From Nitrospirota bacterium (GTDB lineage: Bacteria; Nitrospirota; JACRHL01), in the NCBI GenBank assembly GCA_016212085.1, contig JACRHL010000014.1:1-64000 (forward strand): a stretch of 64,000 nucleotides of DNA, given 5' to 3'. The notes beneath the pieces were generated by a model that worked only from the letters and a program-made list of their open reading frames with translations, was not told the DNA's origin and searched no databases. This document shows positions 44,670 to 52,888 of the stretch, one piece after another; the first letter of the stretch is position 1, and every line of letters begins with the position of its first letter. Position numbers and translations under genes: made by a program.

Positions 44670-45610
44670 GACGGCTCCGGGCCCAGGTCGCGGATCTCGA
44701 TATGGGCGTTGGCCTTGAGGGCCGCCAGCCAATCGGCCATGCGCCGTTCGGTTTCGGCGGCGGTGGCCAGCTCCCGGACCCGGTCGAGGGCCGCCTCGAA
44801 CGGCGGCGGCGCCCCGCCTTCCAGCCGGTCCACCAGGAATAGCGCCGTGCCGCCGGGCAGCGGCAGCGGTTCCGACACGCCCCCCTCGGGCAGGGCGAAC
44901 AGCACCTGCTCCAGTTCCGGCATCATCTCCCCACGGCCGAGGGCGCCCAGCGCGCCCACCTGAATGCCCGGCTGGCCGGCGAGGCCCTTCTCGGCCTCCA
45001 GGAACGTGTCGCGGCCGGTGATCCTGGCGCGCAATGTGGCCATGGTGCGGGCGGCGTCCGCGTCGTCGGGCGGGTGCTGCACGAAGATCTGCCGCACGTG
45101 CACCCGCGCCGGTTGGCTGAACTGGTCCGGGTGCGCGTCGTAATATTCGCGCAGGGCCTGCTCGGTCAGGCGGATGCGCGCGGCCACCTCGCGCTGCACC
45201 AGGCGGAACAGGGTGATCTGGGTGGTGACCTCGTCGCGGAACTCGGCCAGGGAGCGGCCGTCCTGGGCCAGGGCGGCCGACAGGGCGTCGAGCGAGGGGA
45301 TGCCGTTGTCGGCCATGATGCCGGACACCGTGTCGTCCACCTCGGTCGGGCCGGGGGCGATGCCCAGGTCGGCGGCGCGCTGCTTTTCGAGGGTGACCTC
45401 GATCAGGCGGGTCAGCAGCGCATCGCGGGTGGCCGGCGCGCCGGCCACCCCGTGGGTGGCCAGCCAGCGCCGGTTCAGCTCGGAAAGGGGGATGGCCTCG
45501 TGGTTCACCACCGCCGCCACCCGGTCCATCACCTCGGCGGCGGCGGCCGGGGGAAGAAGGGTGGCGGACACGGCCAACACGGCGGCGATCAGGTGCAACG
45601 GGCGGAGCAT
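44666..45610 (-). CDS. SurA-like periplasmic peptidyl-prolyl isomerase
   Basis: A 314-residue exported protein. A signal peptide (LIAAVLAVSATLLPPAAAA) is followed by a SurA-type N-terminal domain (VMDRVAAVVNHEAIPLSELNRR, about 27-165) and one parvulin rotamase domain (about 168-270, with VHVRQIFVQHP and LGALGRGEMMPELEQVLFAL). SurA itself has two parvulin domains, so this is a shorter relative, possibly an outer-membrane protein chaperone. ATG 45610 begins the signal peptide. Confidence 0.87.
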   Translation of the reverse strand: MLRPLHLIAAVLAVSATLLPPAAAAEVMDRVAAVVNHEAIPLSELNRRWLATHGVAGAPATRDALLTRLIEVTLEKQRAADLGIAPGPTEVDDTVSGIMADNGIPSLDALSAALAQDGRSLAEFRDEVTTQITLFRLVQREVAARIRLTEQALREYYDAHPDQFSQPARVHVRQIFVQHPPDDADAARTMATLRARITGRDTFLEAEKGLAGQPGIQVGALGALGRGEMMPELEQVLFALPEGGVSEPLPLPGGTALFLVDRLEGGAPPPFEAALDRVRELATAAETERRMADWLAALKANAHIEIRDLGPEPS

Positions 45611-45645
45611 GGCGGGTGGATCGGGAAAAGGGGGCCAGAACGGAC

Positions 45646-45673
45646 AAAGGGCGACCGAGCCCGGTCGCCCTTT
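45646..45673 (-). terminator. Terminator after the small membrane protein gene
   Basis: A perfect 12-bp stem, AAAGGGCGACCG (minus-strand arm at 45673-45662) with CGGTCGCCCTTT (45657-45646), around 4 nt, followed on the minus strand by GTCCGTTCT. It lies 27 bp beyond the stop of the 36-residue gene and before the SurA-like gene, so the small gene is its own transcription unit. Confidence 0.7.
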
Positions 45674-45699
45674 GCCAAGGACCAGGGGGTCGGGTCGGC

Positions 45700-45810
45700 T
45701 TACCGGAACGTGCCCTCGGTCATGCCGAACGAAAAGACCACCAGCACGATGCCAACCGCAATGATGATCCACATGATCTTGTCCTTCTCGGGACCGGACA
45801 GCTCAGCCAT
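45700..45810 (-). CDS. 36-residue single-span membrane protein
   Basis: A short gene, 36 codons plus TAA. The ATG at 45810 follows AAGGAG with 8 bases of spacing. It encodes a charged N-terminus (MAELSGPEKDKIM), one hydrophobic helix (WIIIAVGIVLVVFSFGM) and a short polar tail (TEGTFR). It has a consensus promoter about 110 bp upstream and its own terminator, so it is very likely a real gene. I do not recognise the protein; small one-span proteins of this kind often act as accessory subunits of larger membrane complexes. Confidence 0.75.
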   Translation of the reverse strand: MAELSGPEKDKIMWIIIAVGIVLVVFSFGMTEGTFR

Positions 45811-45907
45811 TCGTCGTCTCCTTCGCGTTTACAGAAAGATTGTGACACCGCAGCACTGCGCGCCAAGCTTCCGACCGAGCTCGCCAATGGGGCGCGATAA
45901 ATCCGGC

Positions 45908-45956
45908 TTGACACGAAAACGACGACCACTGTAGACAATTCGAAAAATGGTGTCAA
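45908..45956. promoter_or_regulatory. Overlapping divergent consensus promoters
   Basis: On the minus strand TTGACA (45956-45951), 17 bp, then TACAGT (45933-45928) points to the 36-residue gene. On the plus strand TTGACA (45908-45913), 18 bp, then TAGACA (45932-45937) points to the DUF2065 gene. The two -10 regions overlap, so only one promoter can be open at a time. Confidence 0.7.
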
Positions 45957-46037
45957 TCGGTTCGTCGCCGTGGTGGCGGCGCGTTGGTTTCCGCCACCGG
46001 GCCGCGTGTCGGGCCGGTCTTCGCGGTGGAGGGGTGC

Positions 46038-46226
46038 GTGCAGCTGTCCGATCTGGTGCTTGGGCTGGGTTTCGTGTTGCTGTTCGAGGGCGTGCCGCTG
46101 TTCCTGTCCCCCGTCCGTTACCGCCGGCTGCTGGCCCGGCTCGCCCAGGTGCCCGACGCCGTGCTGCGCGGGGCGGGGCTGGCCGCCATGGCCGCGGGCC
46201 TGGCCTTGCTGTACGGCGTGCGCTGA
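46038..46226 (+). CDS. DUF2065 family membrane protein
   Basis: A 62-residue protein with two hydrophobic helices: LSDLVLGLGFVLLFEGVPLF, and AGLAAMAAGLALLYGV at the end, with SPVRYRRLLARLAQVP between. This is the DUF2065 pattern (inner-membrane hairpin of unknown function, often near hflC, which is not here). GTG 46038 has GGAGG 5 bases upstream; the frame is open to 45984. Confidence 0.82.
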   Translation: MQLSDLVLGLGFVLLFEGVPLFLSPVRYRRLLARLAQVPDAVLRGAGLAAMAAGLALLYGVR

Positions 46227-46406
46227 GCGGGGAGCCGGTTTCACCCCCCGGTTTGACCGCCGGGGCGGGCCGACCGTAGAATTGACCGACTTCAGGAGGT
46301 ATCCGCCACCCGGTCCACGCAGGCGTCGGGAATAGGGGGGGCCGCCATCCCGGTTTTGGGTATCGGGGTTCCGATTCCCTTTCTGCCAAAGTTAAGGAGT
46401 GGTTTC

Positions 46407-46727
46407 ATGGGTGCTGTTGCGGTTGGATCAGCCGACTTCGAGAAAGAGGTGCTGCAGGCCAGCACCCTGGTGATGGTGGATTTCTGGGCCCCCTGGTGCG
46501 GCCCGTGCAAGATGATCGCCCCCACCGTGGACGCGCTGGCGAAGGAGTATGACGGCCGCTGCAAGGTGGTCAAGGTCAACACCGACGAGAACCAGGACGT
46601 GGCCACCCGCTACCAGGTGATGGGCATTCCCACCCTGCTGTTCATCAAGAACGGCCAGGCGGTGGACAAGGTGGTGGGGGCCGCCTCCAGCCAGACCCTC
46701 AAGGATAAGATCGAGTCCCATCTGTAG
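46407..46727 (+). CDS. trxA: Thioredoxin
   Basis: A 106-residue thioredoxin with the WCGPC active site (C31, C34), the buried Asp (VDFWAPW) and the cis-proline loop (MGIPTLLF). It reduces protein disulfides in the cytoplasm. AAGGAG lies 9 bases before ATG 46407. Note that a B12-dependent (class II) ribonucleotide reductase, present at the other end of the window, needs such a reductant. It has a 180-bp upstream gap without a clear promoter. Confidence 0.96.
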   Translation: MGAVAVGSADFEKEVLQASTLVMVDFWAPWCGPCKMIAPTVDALAKEYDGRCKVVKVNTDENQDVATRYQVMGIPTLLFIKNGQAVDKVVGAASSQTLKDKIESHL

Positions 46728-46830
46728 CCACCGGCGTGGCCATGCAGCCGATGGGTTGGACGGGGTGCCTCGCCTGGGTGCGTGGCGCCCCGTTTGCGTT
46801 TCGGGGCGGCCGCACTTCTGGGTGAACACG

Positions 46831-48528
46831 ATGACCTGTCTGGCGGAACTGTCCGTTGAAAACCTGGCCGTGGTGGAACGGGTGCGCCTGACCCTGGCCG
46901 GCGGCCTGGTGGCCCTCACCGGCGAGACCGGCGTGGGCAAGTCCATCATGGTCGACGCGGTCAAGCTGCTCACCGGCGCCAAGGCGGGCACGGAGCAGAT
47001 CCGCGCCGGCGCCGAGCGGGCGGTGGTGGAGGGGGTGTTCCGGGGGATACCGGCGGCCCTGCGCGCGCGGCTTCAGGACGCCGGGGTGCTGGACCCGGAC
47101 GATGACTCCGCCGACCTGATCGTGCGCCGGGTGGTGGCCCGCTCCGGGGGCGGGGGCGCCTACGTGAACGACCGGCGGGTGGGCCTGCCGCTGCTGGCGG
47201 AGCTGGGTGACGACCTGGTGGACGTACTGGGCCAGCACGCCCAGCGCTCGCTGCTCTCGGAGGCGGCCCACGGGGCCCTGCTCGACGCCTACGCCGGCCT
47301 GCACGGGCCGGTGGCCGCGTATCGCGAAACATACGCCGAGCTGAGGGCGGTGCTGGAAGAGCTGGCCGCCGCGCAGGCGGGGCGCGACCAGGCGGCGGCG
47401 CGCGCCGCCTTCCTGCGCTTCGCCCTGGACGAGATCGAGGGCGTGGCGCCGGACCCGGAGGGGGACGACGCCCTGCCGGACGATCTCAACCGCCTGGCCC
47501 ACGCCACCCGCCTGCGCGACGACAGCGCCGCCGCCTACCAGGCCCTGTACGGCGCCGATGGCGCCGTGCTGGAGCGGCTGGCGAAGGTGTTCGACCAGGT
47601 GGCGGACCTGGCCGCCACCGACCCCGCGCTGGCCGACACCCGGCGCCTTTTGGACGACGGCCGCACCCTGCTGGAGGAGGCCGCCGACGGGCTGCGCCAC
47701 TACCGCGACCACACCCGCCCCGACCCGGAACGGCAGGCGGAGGTGGAGCAGCGGCTGGCGGCCATCGAGGGGCTGAAGCGCAAGTACGGCCGCACCCTCG
47801 ACGAGATCCTGGCCACCGCCCAGGGCTACCGCGACGAGCTGGCCGGCCTGGCCGATCCCGAGGGGCGCAGCGCCGGGCTGGCCGCCCGGCGCGACCGGCT
47901 GCTGGCCGACCTGGCCGACCGGGCGGAGCGGCTGCACGCGGCCCGGCGCCACGCCGGGGAGCGCCTGGCGGGCGCCGTGCACGCCAGCCTGGCGAGGCTG
48001 GCCATGCCCCACGCGCGCCTCACCGTGGCCGCATCGCCCTGCCGCGACGGCATCCGCCACGGCGACCACGTGCTGGGGCCGGACGGCCACGCGCGCATGC
48101 ACTTCCTGCTCGCCGCCAATCCGGGCGAGGGGGCCAAGCCCCTGAACCGGGTGGCCTCCGGCGGCGAGCTGTCGCGCATCATGCTGGCGCTGAAGCTGGC
48201 GCTCATCGACGCCGACCCGGTGCCGTGCCTGATCTTCGACGAGGTGGACGCGGGCATCGGTGGCGCCGTGGCCGAGCAGGTGGGGCGCATGCTCAAGGCG
48301 CTGGCCGCCGGCCATCAGGTGTTCTGCGTCACCCACCTGCCGCAGATCGCCAGCCTCGCCCACCAGCACCTGCTGGTGGCCAAGGACACGGATGGCCAGC
48401 GCACCCGCACCCGGGTGACCGCCCTGGATGCCGAGGCGCGGGTGGGCGAGGTGGCGCGCATGCTGGGGGGCGTGGCGGTGACCGAGACCACCCTGGCCCA
48501 CGCCCGCGAGATGCTGGCGGCGGGCTGA
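46831..48528 (+). CDS. recN: DNA repair protein RecN
   Basis: A 565-residue SMC-like ATPase. Walker A is GETGVGKS (31-38). Two coiled-coil arms lie between it and the C-terminal signature RVASGGELSRIMLALKLAL followed by Walker B CLIFDEVDAGIGG. FCVTHLPQIASLAHQHLLVAK is the RecN-specific D/H-loop region. It holds broken DNA ends for recombination. ATG 46831 has no strong Shine-Dalgarno; GTG 46822 is in frame just upstream. Confidence 0.95.
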   Translation: MTCLAELSVENLAVVERVRLTLAGGLVALTGETGVGKSIMVDAVKLLTGAKAGTEQIRAGAERAVVEGVFRGIPAALRARLQDAGVLDPDDDSADLIVRRVVARSGGGGAYVNDRRVGLPLLAELGDDLVDVLGQHAQRSLLSEAAHGALLDAYAGLHGPVAAYRETYAELRAVLEELAAAQAGRDQAAARAAFLRFALDEIEGVAPDPEGDDALPDDLNRLAHATRLRDDSAAAYQALYGADGAVLERLAKVFDQVADLAATDPALADTRRLLDDGRTLLEEAADGLRHYRDHTRPDPERQAEVEQRLAAIEGLKRKYGRTLDEILATAQGYRDELAGLADPEGRSAGLAARRDRLLADLADRAERLHAARRHAGERLAGAVHASLARLAMPHARLTVAASPCRDGIRHGDHVLGPDGHARMHFLLAANPGEGAKPLNRVASGGELSRIMLALKLALIDADPVPCLIFDEVDAGIGGAVAEQVGRMLKALAAGHQVFCVTHLPQIASLAHQHLLVAKDTDGQRTRTRVTALDAEARVGEVARMLGGVAVTETTLAHAREMLAAG

Positions 48529-48531
48529 GCC

Positions 48532-49479
48532 GTGCGCGGCCTGGTGTTCGACGGCTCCCTGGCCCTGCGTGCCGACCTGCCGATGCCCCTGGCCGGTCCC
48601 GGCGAGGCCCTGGTGCGGGTGACCCGCGCCGGCGTGTGCGCCACGGACCTGGCGATCCTGAGGGGCTACATGGGCTTTTCCGGCATCCTGGGCCACGAGT
48701 TCGTGGGCGAGGTGGCGGCCGCGCCGGACCCCGCCTGGGTGGGGCGCCGGGTGGTGGGTGAGATCAACGCCGCCTGCGGCGCCTGCCCCGTCTGCCAAGC
48801 GGGCAATCCACGCCACTGCCCCCATCGCACCGTGCTCGGCATCGCCGGGCGGAACGGCGCCTTCGCGGAGCATCTGGTGCTGCCGGAGGCGAACCTGCAC
48901 CCGGTGCCGGACACGGTGTCCGACGCGGCGGCGGTGTTCGTGGAGCCCCTGGCGGCGGCGTTCCGCATCCTGGAACAGGTGCCGGTGGTGCCGGGGCGGC
49001 GCGCCTACGTGCTGGGCGACGGGCGCCTGGGCCTGTTGGTGGCCCAGGTGCTGCACGGCACCGGCTGCAACCTGATGCTGGTGGGCCGGCACCCGGAAAA
49101 GCGTGCCCTGGCGGCGGCGTGGGGCATCGCCACCGCCGACGCCGGTGCCGACCTGCCCCCGGCGGACCTGGTGGTGGATTGCACCGGCTCGCCCATTGGC
49201 CTGGAACGGGCCGTCTCCCTCACCCGGCCGTGCGGTACCCTGGTGCTCAAGACCACCTGCGCCGAGGCGCCCGCCTTCAACCCGGCCCCGCTGGTGATCC
49301 ACGAGATCAGCGTGGTGGGCTCCCGCTGCGGGCCGTTCGCGCCCGCCATCGCCGCGCTGGAATCCGGCGCCGTGGACGTGGAGCCGCTGATCGCCGCCAC
49401 CTACCCCCTGGCGGACGGGGTGGCCGCCTGCCGCCACGCGGCGCGTCCCGGCGCCCTCAAGGTGCAGATCGTTCCGTAG
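48532..49479 (+). CDS. Zinc-dependent alcohol dehydrogenase (MDR family)
   Basis: A 315-residue medium-chain dehydrogenase, short for the family. Catalytic zinc ligands appear as GVCATDL and GHEF, the structural zinc site as CGACPVCQAGNPRHC, and the NAD fold as VLGDGRLGLLVAQVL. The substrate is unknown. GTG 48532 lies 3 bp after recN, so it is probably read from the same transcript. The last 23 bp overlap the convergent propeller gene. Confidence 0.87.
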   Translation: MRGLVFDGSLALRADLPMPLAGPGEALVRVTRAGVCATDLAILRGYMGFSGILGHEFVGEVAAAPDPAWVGRRVVGEINAACGACPVCQAGNPRHCPHRTVLGIAGRNGAFAEHLVLPEANLHPVPDTVSDAAAVFVEPLAAAFRILEQVPVVPGRRAYVLGDGRLGLLVAQVLHGTGCNLMLVGRHPEKRALAAAWGIATADAGADLPPADLVVDCTGSPIGLERAVSLTRPCGTLVLKTTCAEAPAFNPAPLVIHEISVVGSRCGPFAPAIAALESGAVDVEPLIAATYPLADGVAACRHAARPGALKVQIVP

Positions 49480-50329
49480 GCGCCTCCGGCGCGGCGGGTG
49501 CCCGGGTGAACGCCAGGATGCGCCCGCGCCCCTGCTCCGCCACCAGCAACACCCCGTCCCGCACCAGCATCCCCTGGGGGAAATCCAGCCCGGTGGCGAC
49601 CACCGCCACCGCGCCGCCCGGTCCCACGCGCAGCAGGCGTCCCGGCGACTGGTCCTCGGTCACCCACAGGTTGCCGTCCGGGTCCAGGCGCACCTGGTCG
49701 GGCCAGGCGATGCCCTCGGCCAGCACGGTGAGCCCGCCATCCCGGTAAACGCGCACGCGGCCCGCCGCCGTCTCGGCGATGTAGATGGTGTCGTCCGCCG
49801 CCACCACCAGCCCCTCCGGCCGCTCGAGCCCGTCGGCGAGGACGGTGAACCCGCCGCCCGGCTCCAGGCGCAGCAGGCGGCCGGGAGAGCCGTCCTCGCT
49901 GATCACCAGGCGCCCGTCGGACAGCATGCCGATGCCCTCCGGCTTGTAAAAATTGCCGAGGGTGGTGGCGCGGCCGCTGGCCAACCCCATCACCATCACC
50001 CGCCCGGCGGCGATCTCCTCGGTCACGAACAGGTGGCCGCCCCGGATCAGCAGGCCGTCCGGCCGTTGCAGCGCGCCCAGCACCACCGTCGCGCCGTCCC
50101 GGTCCAGACGCACCACGCGCCCCGGGTCCAGCTCCTGGGTGGCGTACACGGCACCGTCCGGACCATACGCGAGGTTGTCCACCTGCGGCAGCCCCTCCGT
50201 CACCACCCGGAACTGCCAGCCCGGGGCCGGTTGCACGTCCGCCCGGGCGGGGGTGGTGGCGGCCGCCAGCAGGGCGAACAGCGCCAGCACCGCGCCCGCA
50301 TGTGGTGGGCGCGTGGCGGGGCGGCTCAC
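49457..50329 (-). CDS. Secreted beta-propeller (NHL/SMP-30-like) protein
   Basis: A 290-residue protein with a signal peptide (AVLALFALLAAATTPARA) and at least five blade-like repeats of the form PEGLVVAADDTIYIAETAAGRV, PDQVRLDPDGNLWVTEDQSPGRLLRV and PQGMLVRDGVLLVAEQGRGRI. These fold as a six-bladed propeller like gluconolactonases/NHL proteins; the function cannot be assigned. GTG 50329 overlaps the M42 peptidase stop (GTGA). Confidence 0.82.
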   Translation of the reverse strand: MSRPATRPPHAGAVLALFALLAAATTPARADVQPAPGWQFRVVTEGLPQVDNLAYGPDGAVYATQELDPGRVVRLDRDGATVVLGALQRPDGLLIRGGHLFVTEEIAAGRVMVMGLASGRATTLGNFYKPEGIGMLSDGRLVISEDGSPGRLLRLEPGGGFTVLADGLERPEGLVVAADDTIYIAETAAGRVRVYRDGGLTVLAEGIAWPDQVRLDPDGNLWVTEDQSPGRLLRVGPGGAVAVVATGLDFPQGMLVRDGVLLVAEQGRGRILAFTRAPAAPEAPTERSAP

Positions 50330-51414
50330 AACCGCTCCCGGTAGCGCCGGGTGGCCTGTTGCAGGCGCTGGTAGTAGGCGTCGCGGGAGCCGGTCACACG
50401 GCGGCCGTCGGCGATGGCGGCGAGCAGCAGGCGCACGCCGCCCAGGAAGTCGGCGCTGGCGATCTCCTCGGGGGCGATGCCCGCCGGCTCCGCCATGTTG
50501 TGGTAGTTGAGCAGCGGGTAGGCGAGGCCGATGGTCCGGTAGCCGCGGGCGGCGAACACGGTCCCCTCGCAGGTGCCCCCGGTCATCAACTGGCGCTGGA
50601 AAGTGAACGCCGGATCGGCCTTTTGCAGGCGCTGGGCGGACTGGTGCAGGTGGTGCTCCAGGGTGCCGTCGAAGGTGCTGGCACGGTCGCCCACGCGGAT
50701 CACCGGGCCTTGCCCCTGGCGCGCGCCGGGCAGTTCCATGCTGCACTCGATGGACACCACCAGGGTCTCCTCCGGCAGGGTGCCGTCCTCCGCCAGGAGC
50801 TGGGCGCCGGCGAAGCCCACCTCCTCGGCGCGGGTGAACACCCCCCACACGTGCCCCGGCAGGTTGCGGGCCTTCAGGTGGGCGAGCACCGCCAGGGTGG
50901 TGGCGCAACCCCCCAGGTCGTCCATCGCCGCCGCGACGATGCGCTCGGTCGTGACCGACGGCGCCGGCAGGTCGTAGCCGCCGAAGGCGCCCGGGCCGAT
51001 GCCGGGGGCGTCGTCGTCCAGGCGGATGGTCACGCGTTTCTCGCCACGCCAGCGGGTGGCGTGGACCACGGTGCCGGTGGCGGCCCGGGCACCCGCGTCG
51101 TGCAGGCGCACCCGCGCGCCGGGCAGACCCTCCGGGCGGGTGCCGCCCAGGAACGTCCCCTTCACCGTGTTGCCGGCGCGGGAGGTGATCTCGATGCCCG
51201 GATGGTCCGTGTGCGCCACAAGCGCCCAGCGCGGCCCGCGCCCCTTGGCGTAACGGGCGATCAGGTTGCCGTGGCGGTCGAAGCGGTGGGGGATGCCCCA
51301 CTCGCCGAGCAGGGCGGTGATCACCCCCATCACCCGCCCCTCGTGGAACGGCGCGGTGGGTTGTACCAGCAGCTTGCGGGCGATGTCGAGGGGGGAGGGT
51401 GGCGCGTGCATCAT
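50326..51414 (-). CDS. M42-type metallo-aminopeptidase
   Basis: A 362-residue zinc peptidase. Metal-binding motifs are HTDHPG (H68, D70), AAMDDLGGC, TRAEEVGFAGA (the general base and a ligand) and SIECS. These are the M42/M20-clan signatures of cytoplasmic deblocking aminopeptidases. No signal peptide. It overlaps the upstream methyltransferase (ATGA) and the downstream propeller gene (GTGA), so the three form one coupled operon of unknown purpose. Confidence 0.87.
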   Translation of the reverse strand: MMHAPPSPLDIARKLLVQPTAPFHEGRVMGVITALLGEWGIPHRFDRHGNLIARYAKGRGPRWALVAHTDHPGIEITSRAGNTVKGTFLGGTRPEGLPGARVRLHDAGARAATGTVVHATRWRGEKRVTIRLDDDAPGIGPGAFGGYDLPAPSVTTERIVAAAMDDLGGCATTLAVLAHLKARNLPGHVWGVFTRAEEVGFAGAQLLAEDGTLPEETLVVSIECSMELPGARQGQGPVIRVGDRASTFDGTLEHHLHQSAQRLQKADPAFTFQRQLMTGGTCEGTVFAARGYRTIGLAYPLLNYHNMAEPAGIAPEEIASADFLGGVRLLLAAIADGRRVTGSRDAYYQRLQQATRRYRERL

Positions 51415-52178
51415 GCCTGGTTCTCCGGTTGGGCGTGCGGCCGGCCGGGACGGCGCAGCACGTAGAACAGCCGCTGTGCCGCGTCGCTACCCGGCGTCCA
51501 GGGAATCATGTCACGAACGTCCAGGGCGATAAAGCCCGCCTGGCGGATGGCATCGTCCACCACCGCCTTCGTGAATCCCCACTCCCGCACCCGGCAGGTG
51601 ACCAGCGCCACGCCGCCGGCGTGGGGCACGGTGGCGGTGAGGTGGATGGTGGAACGCCCCGCCCGCGCGTTCCACGCCGTGTGCCAGACCGTGTCGATGT
51701 CGCCGGTGACGGCGTGGATCTCGCCGGTGCCCCAGTCCCTGGCCAGGTGGCGGCGGGTGGCCAGGTCGCAGATGACGTGGCCGCCCGGCCGGATGGCGGC
51801 GTGAAAGGCGCGCAGGGTGGTGACCAGGGCTTGCGGTGATTCCACCATGTTCAGCGAGTCGTAGCAGCACAACAGCAGGTCCACCGGTTCCGGCACGGCC
51901 AGGGTTTCCATCGCCTGCTCGGACAGGGTCACGGTGTGCCCGGCGCACTTGGCGCGGGCCACGCGCAGCATGTCCCCGGAGATGTCGGACGCGAACACCC
52001 GGATGCCCCGCATGGCCAGGCGCAGGGCGGTCTCGCCGGTGCCGCAGGCCACGTCGGCCACCGTGGAAAAGCGGATGTGGTGCGCGGCCACGGCCCGCTC
52101 GAAGGCGGGCCACCACAGTTCCCAGAAGTCGGGCCCGATCACCCGGTCGTAGATGTCGGCGAAGGTGGGGCGGGTCAC
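51411..52178 (-). CDS. SAM-dependent class I methyltransferase
   Basis: A 255-residue methyltransferase. Motif I is VADVACGTGETAL, and the acidic residue binding the SAM ribose is in VFASDISGDML; CCYDSLNMV and GGHVICDLAT are later motifs. Substrate unknown. The start is uncertain: GTG 52178 gives a normal N-terminus (VTRPTFADIYDRVIG); the frame is open to ATG 52268, but that would cover the promoter region of yciB. Confidence 0.83.
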   Translation of the reverse strand: MTRPTFADIYDRVIGPDFWELWWPAFERAVAAHHIRFSTVADVACGTGETALRLAMRGIRVFASDISGDMLRVARAKCAGHTVTLSEQAMETLAVPEPVDLLLCCYDSLNMVESPQALVTTLRAFHAAIRPGGHVICDLATRRHLARDWGTGEIHAVTGDIDTVWHTAWNARAGRSTIHLTATVPHAGGVALVTCRVREWGFTKAVVDDAIRQAGFIALDVRDMIPWTPGSDAAQRLFYVLRRPGRPHAQPENQA

Positions 52179-52311
52179 GGAGCTGGCGTGGCGTGGGGTG
52201 GCATGGCTTCCATTATGCCCGCTCGCGCCGGGGATGGAGGGGAACGGCCGGCGCCAAGTCGGGTACACTATGGGCTGGCGCCATGCCCGGCGGCCGGAAA
52301 CAAGATATTCG

Positions 52312-52863
52312 ATGAAGCTGCTGTTCGATTTTTTTCCGATCCTCCTGTTCTTCGGAGCCTACAAGTTCTACGGCATCATGGCGGCCACGGCGGTGGCCAT
52401 GGGGGCGTCCGTGGTGCAGGTGGGCTGGGGCTGGCTGCGCGCGCGCCGGGTGGAGCAGACGCACCTGTTCTCGGCGGCGCTGATCCTGGTGTTCGGCGGC
52501 GCCACCCTGGTGCTGGCGGACGAGCGCTTCATCAAGGTGAAGCCCACCGTGCTCTATGTGGTGCTGGCCCTGGTGTTCCTGGGCAGCACCTGGACCCGCC
52601 GCACCATGGCCGAGCGCATGTTCGCCTCGCTGGGGAGCGACGTGCCCGCCCACGCGCTGCGCCGGGTGAACCTGTGGTGGGTGGCGTTTTTCGCCATCCT
52701 GGCGGTGCTGAACCTGTACGTGGCCACCCGCTTCGACACGAACACCTGGGTCAACTTCAAGCTGTTCGGCCTGCTCGGCCTCACATTCGTGTTCGTGGTG
52801 GGGCAGTCGCTGTACCTGGCGCGTTTCGGGCAGCCGTCGGATCCCCCGTCCGGAGACCGCTAG
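52312..52863 (+). CDS. yciB: Inner-membrane septation protein A family (YciB)
   Basis: A 183-residue membrane protein with five hydrophobic spans. It begins MKLLFDFFPILLFFGAYKFY and contains FIKVKPTVLYVVLALVFLGS and TWVNFKLFGLLGLTFVFVVGQ, all YciB/IspZ signatures. It interacts with elongation and division proteins and affects envelope integrity. A TACACT at 52263-52268 could be its -10 element. Confidence 0.93.
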   Translation: MKLLFDFFPILLFFGAYKFYGIMAATAVAMGASVVQVGWGWLRARRVEQTHLFSAALILVFGGATLVLADERFIKVKPTVLYVVLALVFLGSTWTRRTMAERMFASLGSDVPAHALRRVNLWWVAFFAILAVLNLYVATRFDTNTWVNFKLFGLLGLTFVFVVGQSLYLARFGQPSDPPSGDR

Positions 52864-52888
52864 GGTCTCCGGCTTTGTCGAGGTTGGC

